Of a stretch of 20,006 bases of DNA, positions 1 through 7,954 are shown one piece after another. A program made the translations under genes and the position numbers. This DNA is from Planctomycetota bacterium (GTDB lineage Bacteria; Planctomycetota; Planctomycetia; Isosphaerales; Isosphaeraceae). The notes beneath the pieces are model-generated. The model did no database searches, was not told where the DNA came from, and saw nothing but the letters and a program-made list of their open reading frames with translations. The stretch's first letter is position 1. Each line of letters starts with the position of its first letter. The stretch spans positions 1-20,006 of the forward strand of contig JAKAUH010000662.1 in NCBI GenBank assembly GCA_021818605.1. The letters are read 5' to 3'.

Positions 1-1099
1 CGCTGGGGAAGTGAGCGGGCACCCAGTCGAGAATCACACCGTAGCCGTGCGCATGCAGGTAGTCGACGAAATAGGCAAAATCCTCGGGCGTCCCGTGCCG
101 CGATGTGGGCGCGAAGTAGCCGACGGGCTGATAGCCCCAGCTCCCGTCGAACGGATGCTCGGTGATCGGCAGGAGTTCGATGTGCGTGAAGTTGGTATGC
201 TCCAGGTGCGCCGCCAGTTGCTCGGCCAGTTCGCGGTAGCTGAGAAACCCGCCCCCCTCCTCGCCCTTCCGCTTCCACGAGCCGAGGTGGACCTCGTAGA
301 TCGCCACCGGCCCATCGAGTCCCTGCTTTTCAGCCCGGTGCTTGATCCATTCGTCGTCGTTCCAGCGAAAACGGCCGATATCCCAGACGATGGACGCGGT
401 CTTCGGGCGCATCTCCGCCGCGAAGCCGTAGGGATCGGATTTCTCGACGAGATAGCCATTGTGCTGGCTCTTGATCTCGTACTTGTAGACCTCGCCCTGG
501 CCAAGGTCCGGGATGAAGATCTCCCAGATGCCGCTCGAGCCTCGGCTGCGCATCGGGTGGCGGCGGCCGTCCCAGTGGTTGAAGTTCCCGACGACGCTCA
601 CCCGCTGCGCATTCGGGGCCCACACGGCGAAATGGACGCCCCGGAACCCCTCGTGGTCGCGGATGTGGGCTCCCAGACGCTCGTAGTTGCGGTAATGCGT
701 ACCCTCCGAGAGCAGGTGCAGATCGAAGTCGGTCAGCACCGGTCCGAGCGCATACGGGTCGACGAACTCCCAGGAATGGCCCTCGTGGTTCTCGACCCGC
801 AGTCGATATGGAAACACCTCCGGCCGGCCGGTGAAGACCGTCGTGAACAGCCCGTCGGGATGAATCCGTTCCATCGGGACCGGCTTGCCCGGCTCGCCCC
901 CGGCCAGGTCGACGACCCAGGCCGAGCGTGCCTCGGGCAAGAACGCCCGCACAACCCACGACTGGCTCGAGTCTCCCTCCCCCGGCGCGTCATGGAGGCC
1001 CAGGATCGAGAATGGGTTCCAGTGCCCGGCATGGACGATCCGCTCGACGTCATCCGTCGAGGTCGTCGGCATCGTCTTCGTCTTCATCTTCACTGCCAT
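1..1099 (-). CDS. glgB: 1,4-alpha-glucan branching enzyme, N-terminal part (runs off left edge)
   Basis: Glycogen branching enzyme (GH13), which cuts alpha-1,4 chains and re-attaches them as alpha-1,6 branches in the cytoplasm. The minus strand is open from ATG at 1099 to the window edge, 366 codons, so the C-terminal half with the catalytic Asp/Glu is not visible. Residues about 18-120 form the N1 module (HWNPFSILGLHD at 26-37). Residues about 150-240 form the CBM48 module (FAVWAPNAQRVSVVGNFNHW). The GH13 barrel starts near 265 (YEVHLGSW). It includes GYQPVGYFAPTSRHGTPED and the conserved region I DWVPAHFP (358-365), just before the edge. In-frame ATGs at 1087 and 1072 are alternative starts, and none of the three has a strong Shine-Dalgarno. 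The gene lies 54 bases after nadA on the same strand and may be cotranscribed with it. Family assignment is firm. Confidence 0.95.
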   Translation of the reverse strand, partial: MAVKMKTKTMPTTSTDDVERIVHAGHWNPFSILGLHDAPGEGDSSQSWVVRAFLPEARSAWVVDLAGGEPGKPVPMERIHPDGLFTTVFTGRPEVFPYRLRVENHEGHSWEFVDPYALGPVLTDFDLHLLSEGTHYRNYERLGAHIRDHEGFRGVHFAVWAPNAQRVSVVGNFNHWDGRRHPMRSRGSSGIWEIFIPDLGQGEVYKYEIKSQHNGYLVEKSDPYGFAAEMRPKTASIVWDIGRFRWNDDEWIKHRAEKQGLDGPVAIYEVHLGSWKRKGEEGGGFLSYRELAEQLAAHLEHTNFTHIELLPITEHPFDGSWGYQPVGYFAPTSRHGTPEDFAYFVDYLHAHGYGVILDWVPAHFPS

Positions 1100-1153
1100 G
1101 ATCTTCGACTCGCTGTCATGCCACCATGAAAGCAAAACCTGGTTCCCGCCGTT

Positions 1154-2275
1154 TCAATTCACCTCCAGCATCCGCTGAAGAGCCACGCGGGACCAGTGGG
1201 CCGTCTCCGAATCGACCCGGATGCGGTTCACCGGCGTATTCCGTGCCAGGTTTTCCAGGCACCACGCGAGGTGCGGCAGGTCGATTCTGTACATGGTGGC
1301 GCACATGCAGACCATCGGGGACAGAAATTGGATGGTCTGATCGGGGTGTTCGTGCGCGAGGCGATTGACCAGATGAAGCTCGGTGCCGATGCCCCAAACC
1401 GAGCCGGCGGGGGCCTGCTGCACGGTCTTGATGATGAACTCGGTTGAGCCGACGAGATCGGCCGCCTCGACAACCTTCATCGTGCATTCCGGGTGGACGA
1501 GGATTCGGCTGGCGGGGAATCGCTGGCGGAACTGAGCGACGTGCTCGGGCCGGAACCGCTGGTGGACCGAGCAGTGACCGCGCCAGAGGATGACCCGGCT
1601 GGATCGGAGCGAATCCGCCGTATTGCCGCCCAGCGGCCGCCTGGGGTCCCAGACGGGCATCTGCTCGAGCGGCACATTCATCGTCCGAGCCGTGTTGCGA
1701 CCGAGGTGCTGGTCAGGGAAGAACAGCACTCGGCTACGGCGGGCGAACGCCCATTCCAGGACGGCGCGGGCATTCGAGCTGGTGCAGACGATCCCGCCGT
1801 GACGTCCGCAGAAGGCCTTCAGGTCGGCCGATGAATTGATGTAGGTGACCGGGGTGATATCCTTGGTGTCAACCAGGTCGGAGAGGTCCTGCCACGCTGC
1901 CTCGACCGATTCCAGGTCGGCCATGTCGGCCATGCTGCATCCGGCGGCCAGGTCGGGCAGATAGACGGCGACCTCATCGCGCGAGAGGACATCGGCCGTC
2001 TCGGCCATGAAATGAACGCCGCAGAACACGATGGACCGGCAGGTCTGACTCTGGGCGGCGAGCTGGCTGAGCTTGTAGCTGTCGCCTCGCATGTCGGCGA
2101 ACTGGATGACCTCGTCCTGCTGGTAGTGGTGACCGAGGATCAGAAGCGCGTCGCTGAGCTCCTCCTTGACCGCCAGAATGCGTTGGCGCAGCTCGTCATC
2201 CGGACGATCGCGATACGGCTCGAAGGGAAGGGACGTGATGCCGGTGGTGGGACCGATCGTGGCCGTGGTAGTCAT
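1154..2275 (-). CDS. nadA: Quinolinate synthase
   Basis: Quinolinate synthase A, the [4Fe-4S] enzyme that condenses iminoaspartate (from NadB) with dihydroxyacetone phosphate to give quinolinate in de novo NAD synthesis. The 373-residue product has the family marks: GHHYQQDEV (49-56), FCGVHFMAETADVL (84-97), HPECTMKVVEAADLVGST (261-278) and GTELHLVNRL (297-306). The likely cluster ligands are Cys113 (AGCSMAD), Cys235 (GHCSVH) and Cys325 (MCATM). I infer these from motif position, not from an alignment. The frame is open further upstream to an ATG at 2407, but those residues look unlike the family and that ATG lies on the -10 hexamer, so the ATG at 2275 is preferred. An AGGAAG lies 13 bases upstream of it, rather far. 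nadB and nadC are not in the window. Confidence 0.95.
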   Translation of the reverse strand: MTTTATIGPTTGITSLPFEPYRDRPDDELRQRILAVKEELSDALLILGHHYQQDEVIQFADMRGDSYKLSQLAAQSQTCRSIVFCGVHFMAETADVLSRDEVAVYLPDLAAGCSMADMADLESVEAAWQDLSDLVDTKDITPVTYINSSADLKAFCGRHGGIVCTSSNARAVLEWAFARRSRVLFFPDQHLGRNTARTMNVPLEQMPVWDPRRPLGGNTADSLRSSRVILWRGHCSVHQRFRPEHVAQFRQRFPASRILVHPECTMKVVEAADLVGSTEFIIKTVQQAPAGSVWGIGTELHLVNRLAHEHPDQTIQFLSPMVCMCATMYRIDLPHLAWCLENLARNTPVNRIRVDSETAHWSRVALQRMLEVN

Positions 2276-2337
2276 CGCGGTGAGAGATCTTCCTGTGAGG
2301 ACGACCGTGAAGCCTTCATCCGGGTCGCTCGCCATGG

Positions 2338-2368
2338 GACGGCACGCTCCCGGGACCGCCGGGCCGTC
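2338..2368 (-). promoter_or_regulatory. GC-rich hairpin in the nadA leader
   Basis: On the minus strand an outer stem (GACGG pairing with CCGTC) encloses an inner stem (CCCGG pairing with CCGGG) around the loop CGGTC, with a six-base bulge on one side. It sits between the predicted -10 box and the nadA start. No T-run follows, so it is not a simple terminator, and I do not recognise it as a known NAD riboswitch. In GC-rich DNA such stems can arise by chance. Confidence 0.25.
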
Positions 2369-2407
2369 GAGTCCGCTGCAATTGTCCCTGTACGGGGCGC
2401 TTACCAT

Positions 2408-2413
2408 ATTATA
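2408..2413 (-). promoter_or_regulatory. Candidate sigma70-type -10 box for nadA in the divergent gap
   Basis: Read on the minus strand this is an exact TATAAT in the only AT-rich patch of the 191-base gap between nadA and the divergent signalling operon. Transcription would start near 2401 and leave a leader of about 126 bases before the nadA ATG at 2275. No good -35 hexamer is seen 17 bases upstream. The same patch read on the plus strand gives TATTAT at 2407-2412, with a TTGTCC at 2382-2387 (19-base spacing), so it could also serve the rightward operon at 2467. This is a sequence match only. Confidence 0.45.
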
Positions 2414-2466
2414 CCGTTAAAGCGGTACTGGCGGAATCGCCCAGAGGGGCTGCGGAGCGGCGGACG

Positions 2467-3597
2467 ATGAGCGGAACGGTCTTGATCGTGGACGATAGCT
2501 CGGCCGATCGTGCATTGTTGCGGACGATCCTCAGCCGCGCCGGGTACAGCGTCCACGAGGTCGCTCGCGGCCGCGAAGCCATCCACCAGGCTTGCCTGCT
2601 CCGGCCGCATGTCCTCATCCTGGACATCAATCTCCCCGACATGAGCGGGTTCGACGTCTGCCGGGCGGTGCGTTCGGAACGTGAGATCTCGAACGTGCCG
2701 GTGCTGATGCTGACCGTCCGACATGATGACACCGACGTGGTGGCGGGCCTGGACGCCGGGGCTGACGACTATGTGGCGAAGGACTCAGCGAGCGAGATCA
2801 TCCTCGGGCGGGTGCGCCGGCTGATCGAATTCCGCCAGATCTCGGGACTGGCGATGCTCAATCAGCAGCTCGCTCAGGTCGGCCGTCTGCTCACGGGGAT
2901 CGTGCACGAGATCCGGGGTCCACTGTCGGTCATCCGCGGCAATGCCGAGCTTCTGAGGATGGAGACCGGGTCTGAGGGCGAGCAGGCCCAGTGGATCGAC
3001 TCGATCATCCGGAGCACGCGGCTGCTCCAGGTTCGCCTGGATCACCTGATGGCGGCGGTCCGGGATTCGTCCGGCGAGATGCGGCTGATCGACCCGGCGA
3101 ACGTACTCCGCGAGGCGGTGGATCTGTTCGTCAAGGGGATGCCGCCCGGCGACGGGGCCGTCCGGGTCGAGCTGGACTGCGACCGGCCGCTCCCGGCGGT
3201 CCACGGTGATGCCGGCCGGCTGATGCAGGTCCTGCTCAACGTGCTGGGCAACGCCCGCGAGGCAATCGCGCGCAGTGGACAGCGAGGTCAGATCCTTGCG
3301 CGGACCGGGACGACACGCGACGAAAAGGGCTCGTGGGTCACGATCGACGTGATCGACCAGGGGACGGGAATCCCCGACACCTTTCTCGAGCGGATCTTCG
3401 AGCCGTTCTTCACCACGCGTGAGGAAGGCACCGGCTACGGTCTCTACCTGGCTGCCCAGATTCTCAAGGAGCAGTCAGGTCGGATCACGGCACGCAACAA
3501 CACCGACCGCGGCGCGACCTTTACGATCTGGCTTCCCGAGGCTCAGACCGCGGAAGGTCCGGCCGCCTGCGTGGTGCCGCTGGGAGAATCCGGGTGA
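2467..3597 (+). CDS. Receiver domain-histidine kinase fusion (response regulator/kinase)
   Basis: A 376-residue soluble signalling protein with an N-terminal receiver and a C-terminal histidine kinase, the reverse order of a classical hybrid kinase. In the receiver (about 4-122) the acidic pair is Asp9/Asp10, the phospho-acceptor is Asp53 (LILDINLPDMSG) and the conserved Lys is Lys105 (DDYVAKD). A short helical link leads to the dimerisation domain with His147 (VHEIRGPLSVIRG). The ATPase domain has the N box (LLNVLGNAREAI, about 256-267), G1 DQGTGIP (297-303), EPFFTTR and G2 GTGYGL (321-326). No membrane segment and no DNA-binding domain are present. The start has GGAG nine bases upstream (GGAGCGGCGGACG-ATG). 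It is the first gene of a three-gene operon, and its stop overlaps the next start as GTGA. It may accept phosphate from another kinase and control its own kinase activity. The signal is unknown. Confidence 0.88.
   Translation: MSGTVLIVDDSSADRALLRTILSRAGYSVHEVARGREAIHQACLLRPHVLILDINLPDMSGFDVCRAVRSEREISNVPVLMLTVRHDDTDVVAGLDAGADDYVAKDSASEIILGRVRRLIEFRQISGLAMLNQQLAQVGRLLTGIVHEIRGPLSVIRGNAELLRMETGSEGEQAQWIDSIIRSTRLLQVRLDHLMAAVRDSSGEMRLIDPANVLREAVDLFVKGMPPGDGAVRVELDCDRPLPAVHGDAGRLMQVLLNVLGNAREAIARSGQRGQILARTGTTRDEKGSWVTIDVIDQGTGIPDTFLERIFEPFFTTREEGTGYGLYLAAQILKEQSGRITARNNTDRGATFTIWLPEAQTAEGPAACVVPLGESG
3582..3586 (+). promoter_or_regulatory. Ribosome binding site deciding a GTG start
   Basis: GGGAG lies seven bases before the GTG at 3594. 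That GTG overlaps the stop of the preceding gene as GTGA, which supports translational coupling and a non-ATG start for the membrane kinase. Confidence 0.6.
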
Positions 3598-5351
3598 GCC
3601 GGCCGTTACGCGAGAACCGAAGGGTCGCGCGGCGTCGGCGTCCCAGTCGCTGGGTGGCACCGACCACGATCAGCGTGATCTGGCTGGCGATCATGGCGTT
3701 CGCCATCTCGCGGCTCCGGCAGTTTGAGGGCCTGATGCTAGCGCTCGCGAGTTTCTCGGCCGCGGGGCTCACGTTCCTCGTGTGCCAGCGCGCGGAGCTG
3801 GCCCGATGGTATCGGCCCGTCCGCGAGCTGGCGCTGGCCCTCCGGACTGCCCGCAACTCGGGACTCTCGCAACCGTCCAGCGAGTTCCCCTCGGCTCTCG
3901 GGTTCCTGGCCGTCGAGGTCACTTCCCTCTACGAGGCCGCACAGAAGGCGGCGCTGGCGGCCGCTCGCGCCTCGGCCAATCCCCAACCCCCCGCGACGGA
4001 CGTCCTGATGACCCGCAGTGGGCTTTTCGACGCTCCGGCAAACGGCGGAACATCCGCTCCGAACCTGCAGCTCTCCGGAGATTACTCGACGACCGACATG
4101 GTCAACCGCCTAGCGCCGGAGACCTGGCGATGGATCGAGTCCAGCCCCGCCGAGCAGGAATTCCTGGGCTGGACCCTCCCGCAGCTTCGCGAGAAGTCGT
4201 TCCTGGACGTGGTGCATCCCGACGACCGCGGGCTGGCGCACGAGACGTTCCTCCAGGCCCTCGAGCGGGGCGAGGCCCTGGGACTGGTCCTGCGCATCCG
4301 CAATGCGCGGGGGAAGCTGAAAGCCGTCGAGGTCAACGCCGGTGCCCGCTACGGGACGAATCAGCGCGCGATGCATCTCCGCTGCCACGTCGCCGACATC
4401 ACGGCGAAGGTCCGCGCCGAGCGGGCGCTGCGGATCCGCACCCGCGAGCTGACCCGGGCGAACGAGCAACTCCGCCTGGTCAACCGCGAGCTCCAGGCAC
4501 TTCAGGCCGAGCTGAACGAGAAGAATCGCTGGCTGGCCCAGGCCAACGACGAGCTGGTGCGCAAGAATCAGGAGCTCGACGAGTTCGCGCACGTCGTGTC
4601 ACACGACCTCCAGGAGCCGCTCCGGACCCTCATCGCGTTCTCTGACTTCCTCCTCAAGGATTACGGCGACCGGCTCGACGGGGAAGGGCAGGAGTTCGTC
4701 CGCTACCTGGTCGAGGCTTCACGGCGGATGAGGGCCATGATCCTCGGGATGCTCACCCTGTCGCGGGCCGGTAAGGTCATCGGCGACTTCCAGCCGGTCA
4801 ACCTGGAGGACATGGTCACGACGATCCGCACCGACCTGGGAGAGCTGATCCGAAGCAAACACGCCGAGGTCCGGATCGTCTCGCCGCTGCCGATCGTCTG
4901 GGGCGACCGCGACCGCCTGAGCCAGCTGCTGGCAAACCTGATCACCAATGGCCTAAAATACAACACCAGCGAGACACCCGTGGTCGAGGTGCGGCCAATC
5001 GCCCCGCCGGAGCGAATTGACTCCGCCGGCCAGATTGCCGATCCCGAGCGAGAGGCTGTCATCGCGGTGCAAGACAATGGGATTGGCATCGAGCGCCAGT
5101 TTCACGGTTCAATCTTTCAGCTTTTTCGGCGCCTGCATACCCGTGAGGAGTACGAGGGCACAGGCGCCGGCCTGGCCATTTGCAGCAAGATCGTTCAGGC
5201 ACACGGCGGATCGATCTGGGTCGAGAGCGAACCCGGGCAGGGCTCGACCTTCTTCATCCGGCTGGGTCGTCCGCCGAGGGACGTGCCCAATCCGGTCGAA
5301 CCCGTCAACAACAGGACACAGGGCGCCGCCGATGAGCACGGCAGCCGGTGA
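3594..5351 (+). CDS. Membrane PAS-domain sensor histidine kinase
   Basis: A 585-residue sensor kinase started from GTG. Two membrane segments close to the N-terminus (about 21-41 and 45-65) form a short hairpin with almost no outside loop, so it probably senses something in the membrane or cytoplasm. A variable, Ala/Pro-rich stretch follows, then a PAS fold (about 166-272; FLGWTLPQLREKSFLDVVHPDD and a PAC-like end). A long coiled coil (about 272-332) leads to the dimerisation domain with phospho-acceptor His337 (VVSHDLQEPLRTL), a form common in phytochrome-type kinases. The ATPase domain has Asn448/Asn452 in the N box, G1 DNGIGI (494-499), and GTGAGLAI as G2. The gene end overlaps the following response regulator by 20 bases. 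The phytochrome-like kinase core matches the Rcp1-like partner encoded next, but no chromophore-binding domain is present. Confidence 0.9.
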   Translation: MSRPLRENRRVARRRRPSRWVAPTTISVIWLAIMAFAISRLRQFEGLMLALASFSAAGLTFLVCQRAELARWYRPVRELALALRTARNSGLSQPSSEFPSALGFLAVEVTSLYEAAQKAALAAARASANPQPPATDVLMTRSGLFDAPANGGTSAPNLQLSGDYSTTDMVNRLAPETWRWIESSPAEQEFLGWTLPQLREKSFLDVVHPDDRGLAHETFLQALERGEALGLVLRIRNARGKLKAVEVNAGARYGTNQRAMHLRCHVADITAKVRAERALRIRTRELTRANEQLRLVNRELQALQAELNEKNRWLAQANDELVRKNQELDEFAHVVSHDLQEPLRTLIAFSDFLLKDYGDRLDGEGQEFVRYLVEASRRMRAMILGMLTLSRAGKVIGDFQPVNLEDMVTTIRTDLGELIRSKHAEVRIVSPLPIVWGDRDRLSQLLANLITNGLKYNTSETPVVEVRPIAPPERIDSAGQIADPEREAVIAVQDNGIGIERQFHGSIFQLFRRLHTREEYEGTGAGLAICSKIVQAHGGSIWVESEPGQGSTFFIRLGRPPRDVPNPVEPVNNRTQGAADEHGSR

Positions 5352-5853
5352 ACTCCATATCCTGCTGATCGAGGACAGCCGCGCCGATGCCAAGATCATC
5401 GAGCGCGCCCTGCGCGAAGGCGCTGTCCCACACCGCCTCACGGTCGTCACCGACGGCCGACAGGCCCTCGATTACCTCCACAGCCTGCTCGAGGACCGTG
5501 CCGACCCGGATGGCTCGCCCGACCTGATCCTCCTCGACCTCAACCTGCCCGGCATCGACGGCCACCAGGTGCTGGCCCAGATCAAGACCGACAACCGGCT
5601 ACGGGTTCTCCCGGTCGTCGTCCTGACCACCTCTTGTCGCGAGGAGGACGTCGTTCAGACCTATCAGGCCGGGGCCAATACCTACATCGCCAAGCCGGCC
5701 GAATTTGCGCGCTATCGCGAGCTCGTCACGACGCTCCGGACCTACTGGCTGGACACGGCGCTGCGAGCCCCGCGACTCCCGGCCCAGCAACGAAGTCGGC
5801 CTGCAAACCCCAACCCGGCCCCCAGGCGTCCTACGGATTCCGCTTCAGGCTGA
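5332..5853 (+). CDS. Rcp1-like single-domain response regulator
   Basis: A 173-residue stand-alone receiver of the Rcp1 type, the usual partner of phytochrome-like histidine kinases. The start is the ATG at 5332, inside the end of the upstream kinase gene; the longer open frame before it is only the shadow of that gene. Key residues are Glu14/Asp15 (LLIEDSRAD), the phospho-acceptor Asp69 (LILLDLNLPGIDG), Thr99/Thr100 and Lys121 (YIAKPAEF). Typical Rcp1 features are the ALDYLHSL helix and the longer loop before the phosphorylation strand. A Pro/Arg-rich tail of about 30 residues follows the domain. There is no output domain, so it should act by binding a protein partner or by passing phosphate on. 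Its 3' end overlaps the convergent TIM-barrel gene by 23 bases. Confidence 0.9.
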   Translation: MSTAAGELHILLIEDSRADAKIIERALREGAVPHRLTVVTDGRQALDYLHSLLEDRADPDGSPDLILLDLNLPGIDGHQVLAQIKTDNRLRVLPVVVLTTSCREEDVVQTYQAGANTYIAKPAEFARYRELVTTLRTYWLDTALRAPRLPAQQRSRPANPNPAPRRPTDSASG

Positions 5854-6670
5854 GCCCCACGAATTCGGTCACCTGGCGCGCGATGGCGATCTCGGTCGGG
5901 AGCCGCTCCATCGAGCTGGCCCCATAGAAGCCGTCCACGCCCGGCACGCGGTCGAGGATATACTGCGCATCGACGGGATCCGCGATCGGGCCGCCGTGGC
6001 ACAGGACCAGCAGGTCGGACCTCACCGATTTGCCGGCGTCGGCGATCGCGGCGACCTCGCGGACACAATCGTCCAGCGTGCGCGCTGTCTTCGCGCCGAT
6101 GGTCCCCTTGGTGGTCAGACCCATGTGTGCCACTACGACGTCGGCGCCGGCCTCCGCCAGCAACCGCGATTGCTCGGGATCGAAGGCATAGGGCGTCGTC
6201 AGCATGTCGAGCCGGTGGGCCGCGGCGATCAGGTCGATCTCCAGGCCGAAGCCCATGCCGGTCTCCTCGAGATTGGCACGGAACAGCCCGTCAATCAGGC
6301 CGACTGTGGGGAAATTCTGGATGCCGGCGAATCCCATGTCCTTCAGCTCACGGAGGAAATGGTGGCGGAGCATGAACGGATCCGACGCGCACACGCCCGC
6401 CAGCACGGGAGTCTGGCGCACGGCCGTGAGGACCTCGCGGGCCATCTCCTTGACGATTGCGTTGGCGTTGCCATAGGGCATCAGCCCGGCCATCGAGCCT
6501 CGTCCGGCCATGCGGAACCGGCCCGAGTTGTAAATGACGATCAGGTCGATCCCGCCGGACTCCTCGCACTTGGCGCTGATGCCGGTCCCGGCCCCACCGC
6601 CGATGATCGGCCGGCCCGAGGCGACCTTCCTTCGCAGACGCTCCACGATCGCCGCGCGTGATTCCGCCAT
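5831..6670 (-). CDS. TIM-barrel 'phosphoenolpyruvate hydrolase' family protein
   Basis: A 279-residue protein of the TIM-barrel signal transduction / PEP hydrolase family (Pfam PF09370 from memory). Recognisable segments are PIIGGGAGTGISAK near the N-terminus (21-34), IYNSGRFRMAGRGS (46-59), LPYGNAN-like GLMPYGNAN (62-70), the IQNFPTVGLIDG segment, the HMGLTTKGTIGA segment and GFYGASSMERLP near the C-terminus. No reaction has been firmly shown for the bacterial family, and the hydrolase name comes from distant relatedness to PEP-using barrels. It is cotranscribed with the UPF0261 gene, whose TAA shares its last base with this ATG (TAATG); AGGAG lies 11 bases upstream. In plants both modules are joined in one protein (tomato Tm-1), which supports a joint function. 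The family call is sure; the biochemical role is open. Confidence 0.85.
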   Translation of the reverse strand: MAESRAAIVERLRRKVASGRPIIGGGAGTGISAKCEESGGIDLIVIYNSGRFRMAGRGSMAGLMPYGNANAIVKEMAREVLTAVRQTPVLAGVCASDPFMLRHHFLRELKDMGFAGIQNFPTVGLIDGLFRANLEETGMGFGLEIDLIAAAHRLDMLTTPYAFDPEQSRLLAEAGADVVVAHMGLTTKGTIGAKTARTLDDCVREVAAIADAGKSVRSDLLVLCHGGPIADPVDAQYILDRVPGVDGFYGASSMERLPTEIAIARQVTEFVGLSLKRNP

Positions 6671-7920
6671 TATCGAGGATTCTCCTGGGTTGAGCGCACC
6701 GCCTTCTGATCCAGCTCGAGATAGGCCGCGACCAGGGCCTGGGCGAAGGCGAGGTCGTTGATGTTCCAGGGCAGGCGCCGGATCGAGCGTCCGGGAAGTG
6801 GTTCGATCGACGCTTCCAGCTCGTCGAAGAGCGCGGCGTCGGCCCCAGGATCGAAGAACGGCTGTCCGAGCGCGTCCAGGGCTGACACTCCGCCCTCAGG
6901 GATGAGCAAGGTAAAGGGGGCCTCAGCCCGGTTGAGTTTGGCGGCGATCCAGCGGGCGAATCGGCGGTTCTCTTCCGGGGTCGTCCGCATCAGCGTCACC
7001 TGGGCATTGTGGACGTAGAGCCTGCGTTGCCGGAACGCGGCGGGGACGGTCTCGATCGCCCCGAAGTTGACCATGTCGAGCGCGCCCAGGCTGAGGACGT
7101 AAGGCAGCCTCGCCTGGAGGATCGCGTCGAACCGCGCCGGGCCGGCCGGCAGGATTCCGCCGACGACCTCGTCGGCGACCTCGGTGGTGGTGATATCCAG
7201 CACGCCCTGGACCAGCCCGGCCTCGACGAGCTTCTCCATCGCGCGGCCGCCCGTCCCGGTCGCGTGGAAGACCAGGGCATCCAGTCCGACGGCCTCGAGC
7301 GCCTGGCGAACGGCCGTCACGCAGAGCGTGGTCACGCCGAACATCGTCATCGCGATGGTCCGCTTCTCGCCGCCGGTGGGAATTGCGTGCGTGACCAGCC
7401 CGGCCATCGCGTGCGCCGCGTTGCCCAGCACGCGACGCGAGACGGCATTGATCCCGGCGACGTCGACGACCGGGTAGAGCATGAAGATATCGCTGGTCCC
7501 GACATAGGGCGCGACATTTCCGCTGGCGATCGTCGAGACCATCAGCCTGGGCATCCCGACCGGCAGTGCCTGCATGGCCGGCGCCAGCAGCGCCGTGTTG
7601 CCGCTCCCGCCGATACCGATCACGCCGGCCACCTTCCCGGCCCGGTGCTCGCCGAGGAGGAAGCGCATGAGGGCCTCACTCATGGCGGTGATCGCCACTC
7701 CCCGGTCGGAGCGACTGAGCGTCGCCGCCCGACCCTCCGCGGTCGGGTGACAGCTCACGACCTCCTCGCGGCTCACGTCCGGCGTCGCGACCGGCGGCTC
7801 CATCGTCCCGACGTCCACGGTCACGACGGGAACTCCGGCCGCGCGCAGCCGCTCGGCGACGTACGCCAGCTCGTGCCCCTTCGTATCCATCGTGGCGACG
7901 GCGTAGACTGATCGACTCAT
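6670..7920 (-). CDS. UPF0261 / Tm-1-like ATP-binding domain protein
   Basis: A 416-residue UPF0261 family protein. The start is the ATG at 7920, which gives the family N-terminus YAVATMDTKGHELAYV and has GGAG eight bases upstream; the frame is open further upstream only as non-conserved Ser/Arg-rich sequence over the neighbouring small gene. Conserved elements are DTKG (12-15), a Gly-rich nucleotide-binding-like IGIGGSGNTALLAPAM (101-116), VSTIASGNVAPYVGTSDI (128-145), YPVVDVAGIN, and FHATGTGGRAMEKL. The tomato Tm-1 N-terminal domain belongs to this family and binds ATP and a viral replication protein; the bacterial role is not known. The downstream TIM-barrel gene is its standard partner and overlaps it by one base. 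The protein lacks a signal peptide and should be cytoplasmic. Confidence 0.86.
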   Translation of the reverse strand: MSRSVYAVATMDTKGHELAYVAERLRAAGVPVVTVDVGTMEPPVATPDVSREEVVSCHPTAEGRAATLSRSDRGVAITAMSEALMRFLLGEHRAGKVAGVIGIGGSGNTALLAPAMQALPVGMPRLMVSTIASGNVAPYVGTSDIFMLYPVVDVAGINAVSRRVLGNAAHAMAGLVTHAIPTGGEKRTIAMTMFGVTTLCVTAVRQALEAVGLDALVFHATGTGGRAMEKLVEAGLVQGVLDITTTEVADEVVGGILPAGPARFDAILQARLPYVLSLGALDMVNFGAIETVPAAFRQRRLYVHNAQVTLMRTTPEENRRFARWIAAKLNRAEAPFTLLIPEGGVSALDALGQPFFDPGADAALFDELEASIEPLPGRSIRRLPWNINDLAFAQALVAAYLELDQKAVRSTQENPR

Positions 7921-7954
7921 CGTTCCCGCTCCGTCGCGCCGCCGGGAGCTCGCA

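Noticed and set aside
11..1129. Long plus-strand open frame opposite glgB
   Set aside because: The minus strand here translates to an unbroken branching enzyme; the plus frame is low-complexity Arg/Val/Asp-rich sequence typical of the antisense of a GC-rich gene.
2276..2401. NAD riboswitch in the nadA leader
   Set aside because: The visible hairpin does not match the nadA/NAD+-I motif as I remember it; only a generic GC-rich stem is supported.
2276..2407. Upstream extension of nadA to the ATG at 2407 or 2335
   Set aside because: The added residues are not family-like, the 2407 ATG lies on the predicted -10 box, and the ATG at 2275 gives the usual length.
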